A DNA stretch of 64,000 bases from Sclerotinia nivalis (GCA_029531795.1 JAPEIS010000016.1:310001-374000), one strand, 5' to 3'. Shown: positions 38,774 through 50,334, counted from the stretch's first letter. Translations and numbers: made by a program. Notes: a model not told the origin generated them from the sequence alone.

Positions 38774-39172
38774 TACGGAGGTTGAAGGGGTAAGTATTGT
38801 AAGACACACCAAAAAATGGCCATGCTTGTTCCACAAACAAGGGTTCTGATCAATAATATCATCACGTTGATTGAAAATTTGTATAATGAAATCTAGATGA
38901 TTAAAGTATTGTAAATTTCAGGATTTACTAATAAAATTCTATTCTAAGATTATTTTAGATTCATTAAAAAAGGTTACACAAACTTCAAAAGCTTCAAAAT
39001 CATGAAATTATTGAAATTTCATCAAAATCATCTAAATTCAATCGAAACCTTCAACATTCGAAATTTGGAGGGGGAACAGTTCAATATCTATTCGAGTTCC
39101 TTAAAGCAGCATCAAAAGACAGGAAAAACAGGGGAAAAATGTCTTACAATACTTACCCCTTCAATCTCCGTA
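38774..39172. mobile_element. Candidate degenerate element with 32-bp inverted ends (399 bp)
   Basis: Bases 38774-38805 match the reverse complement of 39141-39172 at 31 of 32 positions (one G/A difference). Weaker similarity continues outward. The interior is AT-rich and has no intact transposase. No clear target-site duplication is visible, so it may be a MITE or a pair of opposed insertions. Confidence 0.55.
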
Positions 39173-39579
39173 GAGCAGGGTAAAAGGCAAGAATGTGTAT
39201 TTCATACGCCGGCACAGAAATGGGAGCAACGCGTGGTCCAAACATACGATACGAATAAGAACATGAAGTGCATAGTCTGGGAATTTCTTTGGGAGCTAGG
39301 AAGAGCCAATCTCTATATCATGATCTGGGATCAATATGACAAATGTGATACAGATGATATGTGGGTATTGTTGATTGGTATTAATTGCTTGTTATCTAGA
39401 AGTGATTCTATGTGGAAAGTATGAGAATATACTTTCTGCTTAGTAGTCAAGTTACCCCACATCTAGCTAATATACCAACAGCAACCATACCCTCCCTGAA
39501 GGGTTGTTTGCGACTGGGAACAGTACAATTTCTTCCTTGCCAGTATATAATCCTCAAAAAGATTGCTGCAATTTGAGAA

Positions 39580-41251
39580 TTAGTTCTTGACAGCGCTGGC
39601 TCCGGTCACGTATCCAGTGTTTTTCTTAGGTTTGTTTTGGGATGCAAGCAATGTTCTGCCTCGAAAATTGAGGGATTCCGCACCGATTTCTTCCAAAGGT
39701 TTCGACTTCATTTCTTGTCCATTATCCGAATGCCGAGTGGTATCGAGATCATGTTCTTCTTTTCCTTTCGACTCGGTTTCTTCGCTCTCGGCACCCATTC
39801 CATTTTCGTTTTTTGCTTTCTCTTCATTATCACTCCTCGTATCATCCGCCTTCCCTCCCTTCAGCACCTTAAGTGCAACCTTCAAAATCATAGAAAACCA
39901 TATCAAAGTAAGCACTTGCAAAAAAAGAAGTGAACTCACAAAACCCCACTTCACAGGACCAGTCCAACATACCAGTCCCTCAGGTTGGATAAAGGGTTCG
40001 AGAAGATGTGCGTAGCGGTCGGGTGGTGGAAATGGTCCTGTGATTGAGCCCATCTCGCCTTTGTAGCAGCCTGGTGAACTAGCGGTATCGCTATGTGCGT
40101 AGACAGAATAGGTAGCCATCATGAAAATGACATGGCGCGCGGCGACCCAGACGATCATGAAAAGGCCGAACATGATGTTGCAGAGGACATCGTAGCCGGC
40201 GTATTTGAGACATTTAGCGGTCTGAACGGCTTGTTAGCTGAAGATTTAGAGAAAGGGTTGCGAGACGGGTACTGGAAAGAAGAGATCAACTACATCCATG
40301 ATGCAGAGAATTAGGTTGGCAACTCTTGTTTGATGATAGCAGTAGCTGCAGAATATTAGGAGCGTAGTGACGACATGATGGGCAAACATTTGCCAGTGAT
40401 CTTTTCTACGTTTTTCGGCATGTAGGACAAGGAATTGCTGCACCCAAAATGCGTATTGCGCCAATGTGTACCATTTGGATAACCCCGAGATCTCACGAAT
40501 AGGAAAATTGGTCCACATATTTTTGAGGTTGAGCCAGTAGTCTGATGTTATCATAATGTACTACGATTATTAGAAATGCAAAACCCATAGTAATAGGAGT
40601 AAACGACTTGCCATTCCCATTGTCCAGAAGACAGAATAGTAAACGAGTAGCCATGCCTGCTCGCAGAACCTTGCCTGATCTCTCACCCGCTTAACGCCAG
40701 CTTTTTTCGAAAATGGCATCAGAACATAATCCATCACGATTGCCCGCAATGCTGTGAATACAACGATCCAATATATAACGATGCAGGTGTCATTTGGACC
40801 TACAGCATAATTCCCACTATTTGGGTTGTGATAGGAAAGTTGAAGAAATTTCCGAGTTTGTACGCGAATATTGGGAAAGCATATGTGGGTTGTGGAAAGA
40901 AGGATAAGGAAGTTGATTGAAATCCCTAAGAACGAAGTTAGATATTTATTAAAAAAAGGTCTAGTCGTGTCAAATACTAATCTGATGATCGATAATCCAT
41001 TGAGAGATGGTTTTGGTCTTCTTAAGCTTCATAGAAGATGCAAGTCTTCTCGATTGTAAATTTTCTTTATCGGGGGTCTCATCGAGCTTGCTTACTGTAG
41101 ACAGCGTGGAAGAGTTGTGGCAGAAGTCAATATCAAGAATGCCATTACCATTGGGCTTTGCGAGCCTTGCCGACTGCGAATTTTGCTTGATAAAGATTGT
41201 GTTGTTGCTGGTTGGCTCCATCTCATCGTAGCCCGCACTTATGTTGCTCAT
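39580..41251 (-). CDS. lag1: Sphingolipid ceramide N-acyltransferase (LAG1/LAC1 type, TLC domain)
   Basis: ER ceramide synthase: condenses a sphingoid base with fatty acyl-CoA. Minus-strand exons 41251-40978, 40925-40612, 40560-40273 and 40221-39580 join in frame to 505 aa. Family features are the DHQIxIS region before TM1, LHAEKRRKDHWQMFAHH with the catalytic His-His at 257-258, then TLLIFCSYCYHQTRVANLIL, CIMDVVDLFFPTAKCLKY and an acidic, Lys-rich C-terminal tail (about 405-505) typical of fungal members. The second intron (40561-40611) uses a GC donor (GCAAGT...CGTAG), which is the only way to join the conserved WTMGM and YIMITSDYWLNL blocks. The start is the ATG at 41251; the frame extends upstream only to a TTG. 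It lies next to a P450 across a repeat-rich gap. Whether this is the main or an extra ceramide synthase cannot be decided from one window. Confidence 0.92.
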
Positions 41252-41842
41252 TATGGGCGGTGTGAGAATGGAACTATGATTGAAACACGAAAGGTAGCTG
41301 TGATCAGTTGAGAATATCAACGATTGTAAGTGTTCGTGAGGAAGGTAAAAATCTAAGAAAGCGTATCTGAAAAAATGATAGAAACTTATTAGATAAGCAT
41401 GGTGTGCTCGGTCTTATAGGCTCACTGGACAATGTCCCTGTAACCAAAGGGGTAGTGCATGAGGTAAGGAGTTTTGTGCCTAATTCGTGTAGCTGCAGCA
41501 ATATTGCAACATTCCGGCGCATAAGCCTCCCAAAAACATGCCGTATTCGGTTTCAACACTTAAAAAATCATTGCTTAAATAGAACCGCTCGAGTAGAAGC
41601 TGTTATTCACTGAACCCTCCCTTGGAGTTGTGGCTTTCAATTATACGCTAAGCTTGATACGATTATTAGTTCATAGTGCTCTAGACAGTGAGATCAGAAC
41701 CTCAAGATCTCCAGATTACAGCCGGCCCCACCAAAATCGCTTTCATACACGACTGCAAATCATCTCGGACCCAGTGACCCAGTTTGGAGGCTCTTCGATT
41801 AGCAATCTCTCACTTCCAACTAAAGACATCTCTCCAACGACA
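41252..41842. other. Divergent intergenic region between ceramide synthase and small TM gene
   Basis: About 590 bp; holds the promoter of the minus-strand ceramide synthase and possibly that of the 41843 gene. No further feature recognised. Confidence 0.4.
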
Positions 41843-42124
41843 ATGTCGCTGTCGACTACAGCATACGTCAACATCGGAATTGCAGTCCTCTTCATGACCA
41901 TAGCCCTTTTGGGTAGCATTTATTACGATAAACCGCAATGTGAGTTCACATTTCAGCAGCTGCGCTTGCCTTCGCTAAGGAGAATCCATCTAGCTTGGGC
42001 TAAATTTGATATTTCTGCAGCGCGGTCGCAAAATCCGAGATCTAGAAACTCAAATGCATCGTCCGAATCTGCTTCGAGAACAAAGTCTTTGAAGGATCCA
42101 ATATTGGATTTGCATGTGCGATAG
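41843..42124 (+). CDS. Small hypothetical single-TM protein (93 aa)
   Basis: Frame from ATG 41843 (context ACGACAATGTCG) to TAG 42122-42124. Residues 7-27 form one hydrophobic helix (AYVNIGIAVLFMTIALLGSI), followed by a basic and Ser-rich tail (RSRNSNASSESASR). No domain recognised. The start context, membrane segment and higher GC than the surrounding DNA favour a real gene. It stands head-to-head with the ceramide synthase at about 590 bp. The frame is open upstream to 41630 without a good ATG. Confidence 0.45.
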   Translation: MSLSTTAYVNIGIAVLFMTIALLGSIYYDKPQCEFTFQQLRLPSLRRIHLAWAKFDISAARSQNPRSRNSNASSESASRTKSLKDPILDLHVR

Positions 42125-43669
42125 CAAATTAATAGATGAGCTTGGAATGTGTGAGGAGGAAATGGTATTGCTTGGAAAGAATTGGATAAGGATGTGCAGG
42201 AGCTTTTGGATGATCCGTTTCGATTTGTTTGAAATTAAAATGCTTCTCGACTTGAGAGTTGAGCGCGCACATGGATGGGTCTAAGAGATACATTTGCGAC
42301 GAAATGGGGGAAGGATGAGGCAAAGAGATCTGGGACGTCGTGTATAAGTCTGCAGCGGTTAGCGGTTAGAAGTTGGTCATGATCAATTGCGAAAGGTTAG
42401 ATTCAAGTGTACTGGTGGTGTGGAGCTGGTGGAGCAACAACGTTAGCGGTTAGCAGTTGGTCATGATCAATTGCAAAAGGTTAAATTCAAGTGTACTGGT
42501 GGTGTGGAGCTGGTGGAGCAACGACGTTAGCGGCTAGTAGTATAATGTCAGTTCGAACGGTTCCTTGAGTACTTGAACCTTTGTCATACTATTAGACAAT
42601 TTTTACTTCTTGATGTAGGCTACAGCCTTCCGAATCACCGCAATAAATTATCAAGCTATACATGGCTATAAAGTACGCCCTTCTTTCCTTCATGAGTTGC
42701 CCTGTTTCCATCATGCATTTTCCTTATTTCTACTGCAAATTTTATCCTCACCCCACAAACGAATCTCACAGTTTTGCCTTTTCTTCCGCCTCGCCAATGT
42801 GCCTGACATGGATTATGGCTCCGACACCACGTATGGATGCGAATATCGAGCTTTACAGGGCCTTACAGGGTATTAACACTGTAGCAGCCCCTGTAAACTT
42901 TCCAATTTGAACTTAAACTAGTTCAAATTAGGGCCAAATAGCCTATGATGATTAGCATATATCGAATTTATATTACTTTCGATTTCGATCGGTAGTATTA
43001 TGCCTATTCAAGAACTAATTTATAGGGCTTAATCTGGGTTGACTCGATTAATCTCGATTTTAATGTACTACAGTGGAGATAGCTCTGTAAGGCCTATCGT
43101 CGCATCCATTTTCTTTGTACCGGTTACTGAAATTCAACATTATCATTTTGGTGAGCACGGTCCCACATATCACGAAAATATGAGCGAGAAGAAGAGAAGA
43201 CGCAGGAATATTGGATGAATACGGTAATTTTTAATAACCTGTCACAAAATTATTTTTTCTCTTTGTTGACTACACAACTGATGGTTCAAATATGATCAGT
43301 AATATACATCATGTCAAGAGCACTAGATGAGGATATTAAATTATCCACCACCACTAGTGATTCTCAAAATACACCAAATTTCAGTAATCAGTGGTTTCCA
43401 TTACAAAGAACCCTCCCTGTTCTAAGCCATCCAGTGCGCGTCCATGGTGGTTGCATTGCATCAATATCACACAACAATTATAAGCCCCTCTAGCAAAAGA
43501 AATGTCATGTGCGAGTGCGGCATAGTAGGCAAACCGACCGGGATATATGGACCTTTGGACTTTATATGGCTGGAGAGACGCCAGACTATGGTATTCTTCA
43601 TCAGAACACTCATTATTGCCTAGCTAACAATAGAAGTGTCTTTTCTACTGCGCGGCAACAACCAAAATC
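42125..43669. other. 1.5-kb intergenic region with an 84-bp tandem duplication
   Basis: Besides the tandem repeat (separate entry) there is an inverted repeat AATTTGAAC...GTTCAAATT at about 42903-42930 and AT-rich DNA. No gene seen. Confidence 0.45.
42358..42540. repeat. 84-bp tandem repeat, two full copies and a partial third
   Basis: Units start with GTTAGCGGTTAG at 42358 and 42442 and the third (GTTAGCGGCTAG) at 42526. The two full copies differ at only a few positions, including G/A changes. Confidence 0.9.
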
Positions 43670-44571
43670 ATGAAGATTATCGTCGCTGGTTCAACAGGCT
43701 TCGTGGCCACGGAACTCATTAAACAGGCTCTTTCTAACTCTGCTGTTACTTCTATTGCAGCTTTAGCTCGCCGTACGACAGCTGTGCCCCAAAATCTAGG
43801 CCCTGGGGGGCTGATGTCACGAAGCTCAAATCTGTCGTGTGTAATGACTTTGAACAATATTCCGAAGATGTAAAAAAGGAGCTTTCAGAGGCCGATGCCT
43901 GCATCTGGTACTGTATTTCCCATTCTCACGTTTTCTGTCGTTCCAACGTACACAGCTATTACTGATTATAGTTAAACATTCACACAATTTGTCTTATGCT
44001 GATTGATGTCTTCCAGGCTCATCGCCATCTCAATTGAAGGAGATGACTTTGGCAGAGGCGCGCAAGATTTGCTTCGACTACACCTCCACAGGAGTCGAAA
44101 TCATCTCGAAGCTTCCACGCAAGTCTGCGAGCGAACCTTTCCGCTTCATCTATGTGAGTGGTGCCAACAGTGAACGGGACCAAATGAAAAAGCCCTGGGT
44201 GCTTGGCGACTATTGTTTGATGCGTGTATGTTCTCCCCACCTTGACGTCCTTCAACCCCTTTATTCATAGTAATGCTAATATGTTCTCAAAGGGTGAGGC
44301 TGAATCTCGTGTCATCGACTATGCAAATAATTCCGAAGGTATCGTAAAGGCGTGTATTGCCAAGCCAGGACTTATCGATGCACCTGGTAAACGTGGACCT
44401 GTGATGCAGGTAGTGTCAACGATTGGACGCACGCTCATCGGTCTTCCCAAGGTTGAAGTAAGTGAGATTGCGGCGACACTCCTGAAGCAAGCTGTCGATG
44501 GTATTGAGAAGGAAACGCTTCTCAACGAGGATTTGGTGAGAATTGGCCGAACGGTCTTAGCAGGACAATAG
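43670..44571 (+). CDS. TIP30/HTATIP2-like NAD(P)-binding oxidoreductase, with a frameshift in a G run
   Basis: Atypical short-chain Rossmann protein. It starts at ATG 43670 with MKIIVAGSTGFVATELIK, the nucleotide-binding loop. Exons would be 43670-43912, 44017-44225 and 44293-44571, about 244 aa. Later blocks are DACIW, EPFRFIYVSGAN, KKPWVLGDYCLMR and KACIAKPGLIDAPG. At 43801-43807 (CCT followed by six G) the frame shifts: the downstream family sequence ADVTKLKSVV is read in another frame, and exon 1 has a length that fits the splice phase only if the run had four or seven G. Either the gene is a very young pseudogene or the run is miscounted. Splice sites and everything after the shift are intact. 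Substrate unknown. Confidence 0.7.
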
Positions 44572-45106
44572 AGCAGGCCATGAACCCTTAAGGACTTCAT
44601 CTAGGACCATCAGATGAAAAGGAAAGAGTCGCCTTGTGCAGTAATTGTTATTTGTAGTTCGGTCGTTGCTCAATTTGATTCAAATCGATGCATTTCTTTT
44701 TTCTACTTCGGCACGGGGCATCGATCGAATCACGACTTTGGGGGGCGCAATCTAGATCGCTATGGTGCCTGAACCGTCGAAATTTGTGCCTCTGTTTCTA
44801 TTATCAGATCCGCCGCGATTTAACTCAGAATCTGGCGTTTTGTTGGTTAAACATATCGATACAATGTTACTTCTTAAAAATTGCTTACAAAAAAGATGTA
44901 TCTTCAAAAGAGCAGGTTTACATTGTGATATTATGCTAATACTATGACTGCCGTAGTAACATGTTGACAACGGAGCAAGAACAGTCAGTTGGAAAATGAA
45001 ATAAACCCAAGTCTCTACCATGCACGTATAGTCTTGGGTGCAAACGCATTATTTTCCACATATTCCTTTGACAAGCCATAACAAAATTATTTACCTAGGT
45101 AATGGC
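44572..45106. other. Intergenic region
   Basis: AT-rich, no gene seen; convergent gap between the TIP30-like gene and the minus-strand relic. Confidence 0.4.
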
Positions 45107-45757
45107 TTATACTATACTCTTCTCGTGTCGAGCTGCGTTAATATCTCGACTCCCATTCATGCTATCCATTGGGATATCTGTCTCGTGTAGCTCGACGCCG
45201 TAGTCAGAATCGTTTGTAATAGCAGTTGTGCTACCATAACTTCCGATATGACGAACAGAGGTTGGAGTGTTCTTAGAGGATCCAACTCTACTGAAGCCTG
45301 CGCTGCCGGAGGCTTTCTGGTCATGCTTGCTAAATGGAGCATTAGATGCAGACTCCCCGGGTGTATCAATTATACGCGATGTGAATAGAGAACTAAAACT
45401 TCTGGATTTTATTGCTCGCGCTATGAGTTGGTTGATTGAAGGGCCACATGCCAGCTCGAAGAGGGATTTGAGGCTATTGGTGTTGCTGGGGCTGGAGCTC
45501 CTTTAGTTTGTTGTAGTTGGAAGTGCATTAGTCGTGTTCCCAATCAGGATGCGATGACTGAGTAAAGTGATGGGGATATGGGACAAGGGAGCCGAAGCCG
45601 AAGCCGGCAACTCTTGCTCATCAAATACCGGAAACAGGCCTACTTCATATTCAAAGACATATCTATCGTCCCCATCCTTGTCTAAAATGGCAGGGGAAGC
45701 TGATTCCTCGTACATTCTTTGCGTGATTTTGTCATTATCACATGGGTTGACCTCGTT
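45107..45757 (-). pseudogene. Possible 3' exon of a decayed gene, with in-frame TAA
   Basis: On the minus strand one frame runs from a possible acceptor (TTTTACAG at 45758-45765) to a TAA at 45107-45109. It is interrupted only by one in-frame TAA at 45503-45505. The translation is coding-like: acidic DKDGDDRYVFEYEVGLFPVF, then a Ser-rich tail (RSSSPSNTNSLKSLFELACG) and VELHETDIPMDSM near the end. It resembles the cytoplasmic tail of a fungal membrane protein, but the family is not recognised. No matching 5' exons are visible before the next gene's promoter at about 45.9 kb. It may be the last exon of a lost gene with a nonsense mutation; chance openness cannot be excluded. Confidence 0.4.
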
Positions 45758-46192
45758 CTGTAAAAGTCGAGGGAAGTGGTGAGTGAATTGGTACCCAAGA
45801 ATGGATTACTAAGATCTCGGATAATCTCTTTTCCAACCCCGAACTGCCTAAGGCTTGAAACTTCAGTACAAGCATTCCATCAGGTTGTCAAGTACCCCAA
45901 GAATAAATTAATATGGAGATGAGTTAAGCAAGTTCGCGTCAAGTCAAATCCAACCGCGTCCATCAAATACTGTGCATCCTATACAACATTGGAATACATG
46001 ATCCCTTGCGCAAATAATTCTACAATTCGAGAAACAATACAGCACACACTTGCTTTGCGAATATCTTCACAAATTATTCTATTATACTATTATCAATCTA
46101 TCTTTCCTTAATCGGCTTTATTAGTTGCATTTGCGACATCAACTATCACTGTCTTGTACTACTCAATTCGAGATCTTGAACTTGCTTTCAAG
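45758..46192. other. Intergenic region / promoter of PHD gene
   Basis: AT-rich 5' flank; no other feature recognised. Confidence 0.4.
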
Positions 46193-48896
46193 ATGGTCTC
46201 TGCCAGGAAGCGTGGAAGGCAGGAGATGGAAGCCAGTGAGATTCCAAAGGAACCGAGTATGATTGATCGACTTAGGAATATGTGGGAATTTGCAAATCTT
46301 GCGCAATGGATTTTCATCTTTGGCAGAACTGTCAAAATCGATGAGAATATTGGAATCGAGGTAAGATTTCAGCCTTCCCTCTAGCCTTATCCAAATACTA
46401 CATCAATATTAAATACTTATTGTAACATGATAGGAACTTGAGTTGGAATGTTCGAAAACACACTCGACTGTTCTGCCAGAGATTGGCCTTGCTTTATTAA
46501 AATTCGTCTCTTCTCATCGAGGACTAACGTAAGTTAACTCCTTGGATATCTTAATTCTCTATCAAACCCTTGGCTTAACTGACGTCAATAGGCCTGAGAT
46601 TTTCGATGAATATACAAGAAGACAATATGTTGCCAAAGCACCCGAGCGCAATCCTTATGGTACTGAAGAGGAACCCGCAAAGTTCGCAGAATTCGATGCT
46701 TTTACCAAGGCAAGCACTTACCGACTTATATCATCGGCTTTTGTTAATAATTATATAGATTCGTATTTTGCAACAACTTACTCAATGGGCTATGATCAGT
46801 CCAGAACGTATCCGTGAGAGAATGGAAGAGACCAAGGATATCGAGCAGACCTCTTGGGTAAGCAACAATTTTGTTCAACACTGAACTTTACTAATTTCTT
46901 GGAATAGCGCATTGAACCTTGTGGTTGGGACTCGGATGATCGCGAATACTATGTGCTGGATGACAATCGACTTTATCGTCGTACCGAACCTCCTCCGCCA
47001 CCTCCTCCAGCTCCAACATACAAAAAGAATTCAAAGAAGGGCAAGGCAGCTGCAAGAGCAAGTAAACGAAGAAAGACAACAGACACAGTCGAGAGTGAAG
47101 CCGAAGGATCAGCAGAAGTTCCAATAGAAGAGAAGATTGATGATGGGTTCGGAGGGGCAAAGTGGGAATGCATTGCTGTTTCGTTCGAAGACTTCACCAC
47201 ATTTGCGGCATCAATGGAGAAAACCCGGGACCCAAACGAGAAGATTCTACGAAAACGTATTGTTGATGATGTTTTACCACTATTGGAAAAACAAGAAGAA
47301 GCCCGAAAACGCAAGGAAGCGCAAAAGCAGCGCGAGTTGATCAATATCGAGAAGTTAGCCACGGCAAAGAGATCTAGCAGAATTGCTGGGAAGATGGAGC
47401 AACAAAAGCAAGAAGAAGAAATCAGAGAGGCTGAACGTAAGAAGCAACAGGATTTAGCAATGGCAAAGAAAGAACAACAGAAATGGCTTAAGCTGGAGAA
47501 AGAAAGAGAATCACGAATGATGACTAGGGAACAGCGAGTGAAGGAGAGAGAAGCACGTCGCATTCTTCATGAAGAAGAATTAGCCAATCTTTCAGAGGAT
47601 AGTAAGAAGGTCGGATCGGGCGAAGGTCGTCTCTCTGAACGTCATCTCAAGGCCGAAATCGAAAGGAAGAAGCAGGCTCTTGAGCAACTCAACGAGGAAG
47701 ATGACTGGATTTTCGACTGCATCTGTGGTGCCTATGGCCAAATAGACGATGGTACTCACAGTATTGCATGTGAGAAATGCAATATTTGGCAGCACAGCAA
47801 GTGCGTTGGAGTTAGTGAAGCTGAGGCTGACCGCGAGGACTTTGAATTTATCTGCACTACTTGCAAACGTCGTGCCGAAGACGCGGAGAAAGCCAAAGAT
47901 CAACCACCAATTAAGATCAAACTCGGTCGACCGGCATCTTCGTCTTCGCCAATACCATCCAAACAAAATGGCGTCTCAAATATGGACAATGAAGCTATGC
48001 CAAATGGTAAATCATCAGCACCTCCAGCTTCACCACAGAAAGCATTACCCAAAATGCATCTATTCTCTACTACAAACGGTGCACGTAAGCCAGCACAATC
48101 ATCAAAGGCTTCTTCAACTCAGCGTCAAACCAATACTGGTAATCGACCGCCACCTATCTTACCACCGAAGTTCACCAACAGAAATGAGCGCGCAGGTTCT
48201 CCGGTTGGTAAAACCGATGTTAGACAATCCATTGAAATCCCTATGGGAGAAAGTCCATCTCTACCACGATACAATGGCTTAGCTAGCAGTAATCCTTTCT
48301 CTTCACCTGTTCCTCACAGCCCAACATCTCTTCCACCTCCAAAGAATTTGACAACAAATGGTGCTCGGTACAACCAATCTCCTTCTAAGCATCAAAGCTC
48401 ACCAATATCATCGCCAATTCAACAAAGTTTGGAATTGCCTAATCTCAAAAATAATGGAGATGTTCCAACACAACCACTTAATGGTCTTCATCGAGAGCAG
48501 AATGATCGTCGTAGCTCATTCAACTTTTCGTCACCGCTTACAGGAGTTCCAGTATTGACACCATCTCAAAAGAATGGACCCATACCAAGCTCATCTTTTG
48601 AACAAAATGGTCATGCCGCTACACCGAGTGGAACCTCAAGATTCACTATGATAACTGCATCGTCTCCAGGATTGGATCAAGATCCACTTGACCCAGGTCA
48701 TGCATCAGCTTTGCCCTCTTCGATTAGTGGAATATCTCCTACAAAACACTCTCCCCCTCGTCCAGCATCAAATGGGACATCAACACCCGCCATTCTCCCT
48801 TCAATTGCTCCATTATCACCAAGTCCACGATCACAAAACCTTACTCCACCGGTAAAGCCGTTGGAGCCACAATTGAGTAGAAATACTGCTCCTTGA
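46193..48896 (+). CDS. PHD-finger chromatin protein with RSF1/DDT-like N-terminal region
   Basis: Exons 46193-46360, 46434-46528, 46592-46709, 46759-46857 and 46908-48896 give 822 aa. Residues 15-160 (IDRLRNMWEFANLAQWIFIF, LLKFVSSHRGL, IRILQQLTQWAMISPERIRE) resemble the WHIM/DDT-like start of RSF1-type ISWI partners. Residues 240-400 are highly charged and probably coiled-coil. A C4HC3 PHD finger lies at about 427-478 (CICG, CEKCNIWQHSKCVG, FICTTCKRR), likely reading histone H3 tails in the nucleus. The remainder is a Pro/Ser-rich disordered tail. The third intron (46710-46758) has a GC donor (AAG|GCAAGC); splicing there joins FDAFTK to IRILQQLTQW, whereas read-through meets a stop. The exact complex in this fungus is inference. 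The gene is intact. Confidence 0.9.
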
Positions 48897-50032
48897 ACGC
48901 CATAATTCTGGATAAAACTTTCCAGTATTGGACCACAACAAAAGTTCAGAACTCAGTTTCTAGTTGAATAGTCAAAAATGGTCTTGTCTTTCAACACAAT
49001 TCATGTTTCACTTATTTCCTGCAATCGCCGATCATGTTCGATCTTGCATTGCACCAACTCATATGACATTCATCTATGCGAGATTCATGCAAGCATTTTC
49101 TCTTTCTCCCTGTATTACTTTTTTTTTTGTGTGGCGTTAGGATAGGGGGATTAGAGGGAGATAAAATAGCGAATTTGCATATTATGAGGACGAGGATGAA
49201 AAATGGAATCCTTCGTTTTGGGGTGGATGGATGTATGGTATGTGTAAGAGGGGTGTATTGGTGATATTGAATGAAGGGGGTAGATGCACAACCGCATCTT
49301 TACCCGTGGCTTTGTTCTGATTGATAGATAGGCCCAGTTTTGGGGGAAGACGGAGGGTATGGAGAATTGGAAGTGGAAGGGAGAGAGAATCCTAGAATTA
49401 ACTGAGAGTTGGTAGTTGAGGGGGGAAAAACTATTAGGTGCATGAAATGCTAGATGATGAGGTTATAAATATCAATTACATTCAATAGTATTATGTTAGT
49501 GGTAATAAGTACATGTATACTGTTTTGATTTACGGATTACGCAATGTGTGTGTGTGAGGATGAGTAGTGTAGTGTATTGTTAAACTGAAATCGCACATGC
49601 ATATGTATCATAAGATTCCTTTGAACTTGAATGGTTTTTCCTTCCCCCTTCCTCAGTATTAATCATGCTACTAAAGTACGTCCTGCAATTTGAATTCCAT
49701 ACGTACTCCGTATAATTATCTCGCCAATTTTATTTCTTGTGAGGTGATTATATAATTTGTGATATTGTGTATGATTTATTGTTATTTAAGTTTTGGTAGT
49801 TGTGGTTATGGTGGTTATAGTTTGTAAAGGTATGATTGTAGAGGAGGGGAGTGGGGTGGAAGGGTTGAGTGGAAGAGTGGACTTCAATTACCCTGGAATA
49901 GTAAAGATAGAGATACCATATAGATACCCATAAATACCATACATATAGATATAATAATACTGCATGCATACAAATTGAGAGGGTATAAGCTTATGATGAA
50001 CATGAATGGAAATAAAACTTAGAATAAAAATA

Positions 50033-50113
50033 TGGATGGATGGATGGATGGATGGATGGATGAATGGATGGATGGATGGATGGATGGATGGATGGATGGA
50101 TGGATGGATGGAG
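50033..50113. repeat. (ATGG)n tetranucleotide microsatellite, about 20 copies
   Basis: Nearly perfect GGAT/ATGG units with one AATG variant. Confidence 0.95.
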
Positions 50114-50185
50114 AGTGAAAATAGGAAGAGAGAAATGAAGTAAATGCAACAAGATATCCTCCGGGTATCGTACTGTATTATGAAA

Positions 50186-50285
50186 TTGTAAAATGGGGTT
50201 GTGAAATGGGATTGTGAAATGGGGTTGTGAAATGGGGTTGTGAAATGGGGTTGTGAAATGGGATTGTGAAATGGGATTGTGAAAT
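50186..50285. repeat. 13-bp minisatellite (TTGTGAAATGGGR), about eight copies
   Basis: Units alternate at one position (GGGG or GGGA before TTGTGAAAT). The first copy has TTGTAAAAT; the last runs into GAAATAAAG. Confidence 0.9.
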
Positions 50286-50334
50286 AAAGTGAATAGAATC
50301 GTGTATCTTTGTATCCTCCATGCCATTGTATCCT

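Larger units (their letters stand above)
37720..39579. other. 1.9-kb repeat-derived intergenic region
   Basis: Contains a long hairpin (38335-38419), an ATT microsatellite (38454-38474), a TATATATAA box inside an 8-bp palindrome (38521-38544) and a pair of 32-bp inverted repeats (38774-39172). The frame at 39002-39424 runs across the right repeat arm and is not accepted as a gene. The whole looks like overlapping remains of mobile elements. Confidence 0.5.

Noticed and set aside
39002..39424. 140-aa plus-strand frame
   Set aside because: Crosses the right arm of an inverted repeat and has no recognisable domain.
46973..47563. 196-aa minus-strand frame
   Set aside because: Shadow of the Lys/Glu-rich exon of the PHD-finger gene.
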